NCBI GenBank assembly: GCA_030594905.1 | Contig: JAUVEF010000045.1 | Coordinates: 1 to 7,992 of the forward strand | Source of the DNA: Methanosarcinales archaeon | GTDB lineage: Archaea; Halobacteriota; Methanosarcinia; Methanosarcinales; Methanogasteraceae | Length of the DNA stretch: 7,992 bases | Reading direction: 5' to 3' | Part shown: in pieces, positions 1 through 4,918 of the stretch | Layout: each line of letters begins with the position of its first letter | How positions within the stretch are numbered: the first letter of the stretch is position 1 | The notes under the pieces: model-generated | The model's database searches: none | Told to the model about the DNA's origin: nothing | Seen by the model: only the letters and a program-made list of their open reading frames with translations | Made by a program: the position numbers and the translations under genes

Positions 1-92
1 CTCTTCTGCCACCTCTTTCTGGACGTTATCCCGATTAGCTTCCAGTTTCGGGCGAATGCCGTGTACCGGTCGGATTTGCGATGGCTATCCAT
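1..92 (-). CDS. Possible 5' end of a gene running off the left edge
   Basis: Downstream of the small membrane protein gene on the minus strand, an ATG at 92 opens a frame with no stop to the window edge (30 codons, rich in Lys and Arg). It begins 5 bases after the upstream stop codon, as expected for a third operon member, but I see no clear ribosome binding site and do not recognise the peptide. A second minus-strand frame, open from about position 85 to the edge, reads as a more protein-like charged helical segment (PKLEANRDNVQKEVAEE) but has no ATG, GTG or TTG at a sensible place. Either frame, or neither, could be the real gene. Sequence to the left of the window is needed to decide. Confidence 0.2.
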   Translation of the reverse strand, partial: MDSHRKSDRYTAFARNWKLIGITSRKRWQK

Positions 93-97
93 GGTAT

Positions 98-373
98 CTA
101 CGATTTGATCACCGAGTAGAGTATGATCAGAATGCCCGGTATCTCGATCAGCAATGCGAGTATGCGGGCAGTTGATTCGGGTATATAACTAGATAGCAGC
201 AATCCGGCAAGCATATCAAAATTACTTCCGAATATCAGTACAAACATCCCGATGGCAAGTATCAGCAAGTTCTTCTGGTGTGTATGGGTATAAGCCTCGT
301 ATATGAACAATATAAACGCCCCCCCAAGCAGATATACGATTGCAGTCAGTATCGCCTCGATTGTGGTGATCAT
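98..373 (-). CDS. Small three-helix membrane protein (DUF7521-like)
   Basis: A hydrophobic protein of 91 residues from the preferred start, of unknown function. It has three predicted membrane helices: about residues 2-27 (containing LLGGAFILFIYEAY), 34-55 (LLILAIGMFVLIFG), and 67-91 ending in IILYSVIKS. The pattern of a Gly-Gly helix with an aromatic-Glu-Ala-Tyr exit, a second Gly-rich helix and a terminal ILYS resembles small three-helix proteins that sit beside HTH regulators in haloarchaea (DUF7521 type); that is a resemblance from memory, not a search result. I chose the ATG at 373 because GGAGG (complement of 379-383) lies 5 bases upstream. The in-frame ATG at 385 gives four extra residues but has a poorer ribosome site. 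The gene follows the Lrp-like regulator by 17 bases (5 from the alternative start), so the two are probably co-transcribed, and the regulator may control or respond to this protein. Confidence 0.75.
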   Translation of the reverse strand: MITTIEAILTAIVYLLGGAFILFIYEAYTHTHQKNLLILAIGMFVLIFGSNFDMLAGLLLSSYIPESTARILALLIEIPGILIILYSVIKS

Positions 374-378
374 GTTTG

Positions 379-383
379 CCTCC
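379..383 (-). promoter_or_regulatory. Shine-Dalgarno GGAGG that decides the membrane-protein start
   Basis: On the minus strand GGAGG is followed by five bases (CAAAC) and ATG. It lies inside the longer version of the frame that begins at the ATG at 385, so if it is used the protein starts at the second Met (373). The spacing fits archaeal and bacterial ribosome sites. Confidence 0.6.
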
Positions 384-390
384 ATGGTCC

Positions 391-840
391 TTATCTCATT
401 GTAATGGCACAGGACGTTTCCTTATGCCTCTTTGTGGTCAGGATGGTGCTTGAACCCAGGACTCCGTCAAACCCGTTGACCGCTTTTAGCACCCGTTCCT
501 TCAGTGAACTGATATCCCGTGTGCGCACCTTGATGAACAGATCGTAGGGTTCGAGCAGTTCATGTATCTCAAGAACCTCCTCGATCTTTCGTAACTGATT
601 GATGATCGCGATCCGCCTGACGGATTCGATATTAATCCCGATGTATGCCGTGACATTCTGCTCAACCATGCCCGGATCAAGGATTACGGTGAACCGTTCG
701 ATGATTCCGGATTCTTTCAGCCGATTAATCCGGTTATGCACCGTCGAAGGCGCCACCCCCGCAGCTTTTGCGATCTCTGTGGTGCTTGCGCGGCTGTTCT
801 CACAGAGATGCCAGAGAATTGATAGATCGAGATCGTCCAT
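391..840 (-). CDS. Lrp/AsnC family transcriptional regulator
   Basis: A 149-residue protein with the standard Lrp/AsnC length and layout. An N-terminal helix begins MDDLDLSILWHL. A winged helix-turn-helix follows at about residues 18-47 (TTEIAKAAGVAPSTVHNRI, then RLKESGII). The C-terminal RAM (AsnC ligand-binding) domain, about 60-140, includes AYIGINIE and the YDLFIKV strand. In typical members a Gly stands just before that YD pair; here the text reads LLEPYDLF, so the effector pocket may differ. Family members bind DNA as dimers to octamers and respond to amino acids or related metabolites. The ligand here is unknown. The ATG at 840 is preferred over an adjacent in-frame TTG at 843. There is no Shine-Dalgarno upstream, which suggests a leaderless transcript. 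The gene is divergent from shikimate kinase and heads an operon with a small membrane protein. Confidence 0.93.
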   Translation of the reverse strand: MDDLDLSILWHLCENSRASTTEIAKAAGVAPSTVHNRINRLKESGIIERFTVILDPGMVEQNVTAYIGINIESVRRIAIINQLRKIEEVLEIHELLEPYDLFIKVRTRDISSLKERVLKAVNGFDGVLGSSTILTTKRHKETSCAITMR

Positions 841-854
841 CAATTGTTATTCGT

Positions 855-870
855 TTATTATGCATGATAA
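855..870. promoter_or_regulatory. 16-bp near-perfect palindrome, candidate Lrp autoregulatory operator
   Basis: The sequence ttattatgcatgataa is symmetric except for one base pair (positions 859 and 866) and centres on ATGCAT. It lies 15-30 bases upstream of the regulator's ATG, where the TATA element of a leaderless transcript would be. Lrp-family proteins commonly repress their own promoters by binding AT-rich palindromes there. The site and its use are inferred; only the symmetry and position are seen. Confidence 0.5.
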
Positions 871-1006
871 GAATTTCGGGTGCTGGCGATACTCGGGTTC
901 ACGGCATAAACTCGAGCGTTTTACGGGCAGATCCAGTAACCTGTTTGGGGGGCGGGGCGGGACGTCTCGTTCATCTGACCGTGACAGCCCCCGCTTTGGA
1001 AATCCG

Positions 1007-1012
1007 TATAAA
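1007..1012 (+). promoter_or_regulatory. Archaeal TATA box for shikimate kinase, leaderless start
   Basis: TATAAA is centred about 27 bases upstream of the ATG at 1037, with an A-rich patch just upstream (ggaaatcc, 998-1005) that could act as the BRE. The predicted transcription start therefore falls on or next to the start codon. No Shine-Dalgarno precedes the ATG, which agrees with a leaderless mRNA. Confidence 0.65.
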
Positions 1013-1036
1013 GGTTGATCAAGAGTATTACCAATT

Positions 1037-1933
1037 ATGCACGGACACGCGTACGCAAATGGCGCAGGCACGATCGTGAATGCGATCGCGATATGGAAGG
1101 GTGCTGCATTCTGCATTGATCTGAAGACGACCGCCGATGTCGAATTACATGAATGTGCCGGGGGCAGGGGCGAGGGCAGGATTACCGGCAGAATAGAGAC
1201 CACTGATACCTGCGATACATGTAGTGCAGGCGATGGCGCTACTTATGACACCGCTTTGATCGAGCGATGTGTATCCCTGGTGCTGGACCGGTTCGGATGC
1301 ACCTGTGACGGCGCGGTCACAACCCGGAGCGAGATACCGATCGCGCGTGGGCTAAAAAGCAGTTCTGCGGCGGCAAACGCGGTGATACTTGCGACACTTG
1401 ATGCGATTGGGGAAACTCTGCCACCGACCGACGCAGTCCGGATGGGCGTCCGCGCTGCGCTCGATGTCGGGGTTAGCATCACCGGCGCGTTCGATGATGC
1501 ATGTGCTTCGATGCTCGGAGGGGTCGTAATCACAGACAATCGCAATCAGGAACTGGTGTCGCACATCAAGTACGATTCCGATGTGCTGATTTACCTGCCA
1601 GGCGAGGTGGCGTTCACCGCTGATACCAACGTCGCCAGGTCAAAGGCGGTTGCGCCGCTTGTAGAGGTGGCATATCAGCTTGCGCTTGCTCACGACTTTG
1701 AGAATGCGATGACATTAAACGGGCTGCTGTACTGTGCCGCACTTGGATTTGACCCGGAGGTTGCGATGCGTGCGCTTGAACTCGGGATCACTGGAGTAAG
1801 CCTGTCCGGGACCGGATCTGCTTATACAGCGCTTGTCAGGCACGATCAGATAAAAGAACTGCGTGAAGCGTGGTATGCGCTTGGTGGTGATGTAATGCAG
1901 ACAAGGATTGTTAACAAGAGTAGAGTTGAGTAA
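1037..1933 (+). CDS. aroK: Archaeal shikimate kinase, GHMP family
   Basis: A 298-residue cytoplasmic enzyme of the archaeal shikimate kinase type. It phosphorylates shikimate to shikimate 3-phosphate with ATP in the chorismate and aromatic amino acid pathway (EC 2.7.1.71). This enzyme belongs to the GHMP kinase fold and is unrelated to the bacterial P-loop AroK. The N-terminus (HAYANGAGTIVNAIAIWKGA) matches the family opening. The GHMP ATP-binding motif is at residues 101-113 (PIARGLKSSSAAA). A conserved acidic segment, GAFDDACASMLGG, lies at about 150-162. The C-terminal glycine-rich GHMP motif is at about 253-263 (GVSLSGTGSAY). Length is normal for the family. The ATG at 1037 is supported by the TATA box 27 bases upstream. 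It is probably transcribed alone, since no other pathway gene is adjacent in the window. Confidence 0.95.
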   Translation: MHGHAYANGAGTIVNAIAIWKGAAFCIDLKTTADVELHECAGGRGEGRITGRIETTDTCDTCSAGDGATYDTALIERCVSLVLDRFGCTCDGAVTTRSEIPIARGLKSSSAAANAVILATLDAIGETLPPTDAVRMGVRAALDVGVSITGAFDDACASMLGGVVITDNRNQELVSHIKYDSDVLIYLPGEVAFTADTNVARSKAVAPLVEVAYQLALAHDFENAMTLNGLLYCAALGFDPEVAMRALELGITGVSLSGTGSAYTALVRHDQIKELREAWYALGGDVMQTRIVNKSRVE

Positions 1934-1960
1934 AAATGACTGATGATTGTAAGGGGGTTT

Positions 1961-2029
1961 GTGCGAGCGGGTGTGGGGAGTGGGGAGTGGGGGTTAGTGT
2001 GGTAAAAAGAGTTTGTAACCCGCTCGCAC
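1961..2029. repeat. 12-bp perfect inverted repeat with 45-base loop
   Basis: The arms gtgcgagcgggt (1961-1972) and acccgctcgcac (2018-2029) are perfect reverse complements, starting 27 bases after the shikimate kinase stop. In RNA this gives a strong GC-rich stem. It could act as a terminator-like or 3'-end-stabilising structure for the shikimate kinase transcript, or as a regulatory element of the downstream operon. There is no long T-run after it, so a classical intrinsic terminator is not supported. A short additional inverted pair (gtggta at 1999-2004 and taccac at 2033-2038) crosses it in pseudoknot order. Confidence 0.7.
1969..1993 (+). other. Canonical G-quadruplex motif
   Basis: Four G-runs (1969-1971, 1975-1978, 1982-1985, 1989-1993) are separated by three loops of exactly 3 bases (TGT, AGT, AGT). 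This satisfies the usual G3+N1-7 rule on the plus strand, so it is present in the coding-sense RNA as well. The first G-run is also part of the left arm of the 12-bp inverted repeat, so hairpin and quadruplex cannot both form fully. The motif also reads as about three tandem copies of the heptamer GTGGGGA. Confidence 0.65.
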
Positions 2030-2051
2030 TTGTACCACTACTATGCGTTAG

Positions 2052-2058
2052 TATATAA
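2052..2058 (+). promoter_or_regulatory. Strong TATA box in the region before the PKD-HEAT operon
   Basis: TATATAA is the best archaeal TATA match in this intergenic stretch. It predicts transcription starting near 2079-2083. A transcript from there would carry a leader of about 250 bases before the PKD gene, or would be a short RNA or leaderless miniORF (ATG at 2083). The element is clear, but the transcript it drives is not known. Confidence 0.5.
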
Positions 2059-2082
2059 GGGTTTTGGTGAGGTGGGGCTGTC

Positions 2083-2151
2083 ATGCCGCCATGGTGTTAC
2101 AGAAGATGCAATGAACAGGTGTTATATGAGATGTGGCTGAAATCAGTGTGA
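2083..2151 (+). CDS. Possible leaderless 22-residue miniORF
   Basis: An ATG sits about 27 bases after the centre of the TATATAA box, where a leaderless transcript would begin. It opens a frame for 22 residues with two Cys and two Trp, ending at TGA 2149-2151. It could be a small protein, a leader peptide for the long upstream region of the PKD-HEAT operon, or chance. I recognise no family. Confidence 0.2.
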   Translation: MPPWCYRRCNEQVLYEMWLKSV

Positions 2152-2221
2152 TTTGTGTTGCATCACGAAGTGCCCGGAGTCACCCTTGCAAAACAGTGAA
2201 ACTTTCAGAACATCATCGTTA

Positions 2222-2265
2222 TTGGTGAATCCTTCGAGGATTGTTGGTGAATCCCTCATCGAAGG
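2222..2265. repeat. 11-bp direct repeats 22 bp apart, with nested hairpins
   Basis: TTGGTGAATCC occurs at 2222-2232 and again at 2244-2254, so the copies lie on the same face of the helix two turns apart. Between them aatcct (2228-2233) and aggatt (2237-2242) form a 6-bp hairpin with a 3-base loop. The alternative pair ccttcga (2231-2237) and tcgaagg (2259-2265) would exclude it. The repeats lie 75-108 bases upstream of the PKD gene, consistent with a tandem regulator site or a folded leader RNA. No regulator is identified. Confidence 0.55.
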
Positions 2266-2290
2266 CGCGGTGCCACGCCGCCAACCCTGC

Positions 2291-2307
2291 CACATAAGAC
2301 TTATGTG
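2291..2307. promoter_or_regulatory. Perfect 17-bp palindrome before the PKD gene, candidate operator
   Basis: cacataag-a-cttatgtg has perfect 8-bp arms around one central base and ends 22 bases before the ATG at 2330. If the PKD gene is transcribed leaderless, the right arm overlaps the expected TATA position. A dimeric regulator bound here would compete with TBP. No clear Shine-Dalgarno precedes the ATG, which fits a leaderless start but does not prove it. Confidence 0.6.
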
Positions 2308-2329
2308 ATTAAACGGTTCATGATACCCC

Positions 2330-4918
2330 ATGGCCAAAATGCTGCGGCAACGCAGAAATTACAGTATAACGCTTATATGTATATCGTTGCTGCTGCTCGG
2401 AGGGTGCGCATCGACTCAGCCGGTTGCGGATGCTGGTAATGATCAGCACGTCTCCTCAGGCACCACGGTCGCGCTTGATGGCTCAGACTCGACCGGCGGG
2501 GGCAATTTAACATACCGTTGGACTGAAGGGAGCACTGTGCTACCGGGGGGGACTGCGGCATCGTTCGATTATGTCTTTTCATCCGGCACGCACACAATCA
2601 CACTGACCGTGACTGATGATGCCGGTACCAACACTGATACTGTAGTTGTGCGTGTGAACCTGCCCCTGGTTGCAAATGCAGGCAGCGATCAGGTCGTATC
2701 GCAGGGCAAAAGGGTCACACTCAGTGCAGCAGGATCATCGGGCAACAGCATATCATACGTCTGGAAAGAGGACGGAGCAAATATTAGCATCAGAAAATCA
2801 TTCAGTAAAACATACGGTGCCGGGAGCCACGAGATCGCGCTGATCGTGACTGATGATCTCGGCGATCAGGACGATGACACTGTGTTTGTGGTAGTCAATC
2901 GTGCTCCGGTGGCAGATGCAGGACCTGACCGGACGATCACCGAAGGGACATTGGTTCATTTCGATGGATCAAATTCCAGTGACCTTGACGGCGATTCTAT
3001 CTCTTATAAGTGGAAAGAGGATGGCGGCGTAGTCCTGAACGCGGCACCTGCATTTGATATACCACTCTCATGTGGCACACACCGCATCATGCTGGAGGTA
3101 ACCGACGTGTACGGCGCGGTTTCCGCTCCTGATTATGTGGTGATCGATGTCCTTCCGGTAGTTCAGGAGCCGCCCGTAGCTGAGGCGGGGATGGATCAAA
3201 ACGTGCTCGTCGAGACCAATGTGACGCTGGACGCGTCAGGTTCGTATGACTCTGACGGCACGATCACGAAGTACGAATGGCGCGAGGCTGACGCCAACGC
3301 CACATTATGCGAGTTAGTGTCATTCGAGCGCCAGTTCCTGCGAGGCGTACATCACATTATACTTACAGTGACTGATAGCAGCGGCTCATCAGCAACAGAT
3401 GAGGTCGTCATCATGGTTCGGACGAGTATGGACATGCCAGTGGCAGACGCCGGAATGAATGAGCGCGTGACACTTGTGGGTAGCGAGGTGCTGCTTGATG
3501 CGTCCGGCTCAAGCGGCGAAAACCTGACATACCGGTGGATTGAGAACGGCACACTCCTCTCAGAGGAGCCGGTTTTCGGTCATCGCTTTGATCAGGGCAC
3601 ACGTCCGGTCACACTGGTCGTAACAGACTATTATGGATCCACAGACTCGACCGAGATGATTATCACCACCATTGCGCGAGGTGCTGCTGGAGATGTAATC
3701 GCTGCGCCGGGTACTCATACAAGCGGAAAGCTCCTTCAATACGCAGTAGCGCTTGTTCTGGTGCTGGGAATCGCTGGCATCACCATAGTGTTCATGCGCA
3801 GAAAAGCGCCACAGCAGAAACCATCTTACGGATCCGCCATCGGATCGATAGGTGGGCAAAAGTCCGGCAAAGACTCTGGAAAACAAAAACCCTCAAAAAA
3901 AGAGCCGAAAAAACAATCCGGTAAACACCCAGCGTCAAAGCCAAAATCAGAATCCAAACCAAAATTAAAATCAAAATCGAAGACCGCGGTTGGCGATAAA
4001 AAAATCGCTGATAAACCCGGCATCACTGCTGCCATGCATGAATCGGGTATTGACCTGCGCGTAAAAGTGCTCGACGAATCAACAAAAATGCCGATCCCGG
4101 GTGTAATCGTCCATCTTGGACCAAAGACACTCAAGACTGGTAATAGCGGGATTGCGACATTTGCCGTGAGCAGCGGCGAGCAGACGATCGATGTCCATGG
4201 CATCCCGAATCTATATGGTGGTGCGACCACTTCGGTTTTGATTTCTACGGGTAGCAAGACCGTGACACTGACGGTATCATCGATGGTCCACCCTAGTAAC
4301 GAGCAGGATGCACGACTACGCTCGATCAGACAGGCGTTCGAGAATCGATACCGCGAGGTCTCGAGTTATGACCGTTGCATCCCGGGATTCTACCGGAGCA
4401 TGGTTCAGCGACAGATCGAACATGTGCGCGGAATGACTGCGGATCATTTCATACGCGGCAAACATGCGCCGAAAGATGTGACTAATCGGCTAATATCGAT
4501 CATTGAGGTGGTTTCTGCCAGGATATCTGAGACAATGATCTCCAAGCGAAATATCGATCTGTATGCCACCGGCTTATCGGGTGCAGGGGGCACATCAGTC
4601 TGCGCCGCAAGCCAGGTCAGTTATGAGCTACTTATGAATTTGCTATCAGACCTGCCAGGATTCATATCATCTGAATATCCCCGTGTGCAGCAAATATTAG
4701 CCGAAATCGACAATGAAATCACATCGAAGTCAAGGAACATGAGTGTACTTCCAGTTACAGGGATATGGACGATTGCAAAGGATCTGATCTCAGATAGGTC
4801 CGGAGATGATCTGGAGCAGGCGTTGCGAGTGCTGATTGCAGAGGTTCTGCTGAAACATGCGAGAGAGATGTACGAAAACCCCGAAATTGTGAAACGTATG
4901 GAGTCAGGAGTATTATGA
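2330..4918 (+). CDS. Five-PKD-domain membrane lipoprotein with shared C-terminal domain
   Basis: An 862-residue protein of unknown role. In order: a signal peptide ending in a lipobox (LLLLGGC, Cys26); five PKD domains at about 31-110, 112-190, 192-275, 281-363 and 370-450, each opening V-A-[DNE]-A-G and ending in a T/EVTD-type strand; one membrane helix at about 470-489 followed by Arg-Arg-Lys; a very basic Lys/Ser/Pro-rich linker at about 493-563; an Ig-like domain resembling carboxypeptidase-regulatory-like domains at 574-651; and a helical C-terminal domain at about 657-862. Seven N-glycosylation sequons fall in the PKD part and only one after the helix, supporting PKD outside and C-terminus inside. 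The PKD repeats have W-x-E instead of the usual W-D-F-G-D motif. PKD modules usually mediate adhesion or protein contacts at the surface. The C-terminal domain (CIP at 683-685, LPVTGIW at 807-813, ENPEIVKR at 849-856) recurs in the next gene. The start at 2330 and the in-frame ATG at 2339 are both possible. Confidence 0.88.
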   Translation: MAKMLRQRRNYSITLICISLLLLGGCASTQPVADAGNDQHVSSGTTVALDGSDSTGGGNLTYRWTEGSTVLPGGTAASFDYVFSSGTHTITLTVTDDAGTNTDTVVVRVNLPLVANAGSDQVVSQGKRVTLSAAGSSGNSISYVWKEDGANISIRKSFSKTYGAGSHEIALIVTDDLGDQDDDTVFVVVNRAPVADAGPDRTITEGTLVHFDGSNSSDLDGDSISYKWKEDGGVVLNAAPAFDIPLSCGTHRIMLEVTDVYGAVSAPDYVVIDVLPVVQEPPVAEAGMDQNVLVETNVTLDASGSYDSDGTITKYEWREADANATLCELVSFERQFLRGVHHIILTVTDSSGSSATDEVVIMVRTSMDMPVADAGMNERVTLVGSEVLLDASGSSGENLTYRWIENGTLLSEEPVFGHRFDQGTRPVTLVVTDYYGSTDSTEMIITTIARGAAGDVIAAPGTHTSGKLLQYAVALVLVLGIAGITIVFMRRKAPQQKPSYGSAIGSIGGQKSGKDSGKQKPSKKEPKKQSGKHPASKPKSESKPKLKSKSKTAVGDKKIADKPGITAAMHESGIDLRVKVLDESTKMPIPGVIVHLGPKTLKTGNSGIATFAVSSGEQTIDVHGIPNLYGGATTSVLISTGSKTVTLTVSSMVHPSNEQDARLRSIRQAFENRYREVSSYDRCIPGFYRSMVQRQIEHVRGMTADHFIRGKHAPKDVTNRLISIIEVVSARISETMISKRNIDLYATGLSGAGGTSVCAASQVSYELLMNLLSDLPGFISSEYPRVQQILAEIDNEITSKSRNMSVLPVTGIWTIAKDLISDRSGDDLEQALRVLIAEVLLKHAREMYENPEIVKRMESGVL
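4906..4910 (+). promoter_or_regulatory. Shine-Dalgarno and ATGA coupling site for the HEAT gene
   Basis: AGGAG ends 4 bases before the ATG at 4915. That ATG overlaps the PKD gene's TGA stop (ATGA, 4915-4918). Ribosomes finishing the first protein can restart on the second, implying coupled synthesis. Confidence 0.75.

Noticed and set aside
947..961. A second G-quadruplex candidate in the divergent intergenic region
   Set aside because: Only three G-runs (947-952, 954-957, 959-961) are close together; a fourth run is lacking. A weak stem (952-957 with 989-994) is possible but unremarkable.
599..1018. A 139-codon plus-strand frame (and a 103-codon one at 768-1079) opposite the Lrp gene
   Set aside because: They are antisense shadows of the Lrp-like gene and its upstream region; the peptides are Arg/Ser-rich with no recognisable domain.
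847..1203. A 118-codon minus-strand frame spanning the divergent promoter region and the start of shikimate kinase
   Set aside because: It overlaps a confident gene and its promoter on the other strand and has Pro/Arg-biased composition without domain features.
1936..2058. A 40-codon plus-strand frame starting 3 bases after the shikimate kinase stop
   Set aside because: It runs through the inverted repeat and G-tract, has no ribosome site of its own, gives a Gly/Cys/Val-biased peptide and ends inside the TATA box. The DNA or RNA structure explains the stretch better.
1961..2265. CRISPR array or tandem repeat array in the 396-base gap
   Set aside because: Only two copies of one 11-bp direct repeat and one inverted repeat are present, without regular repeat-spacer units.
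3826..4257. A 143-codon minus-strand frame with Phe/Asp repeats
   Set aside because: The FDFDF-type repeats are the reverse complement of the Lys/Ser-rich linker codons of the PKD protein, hence an artefact of low complexity.
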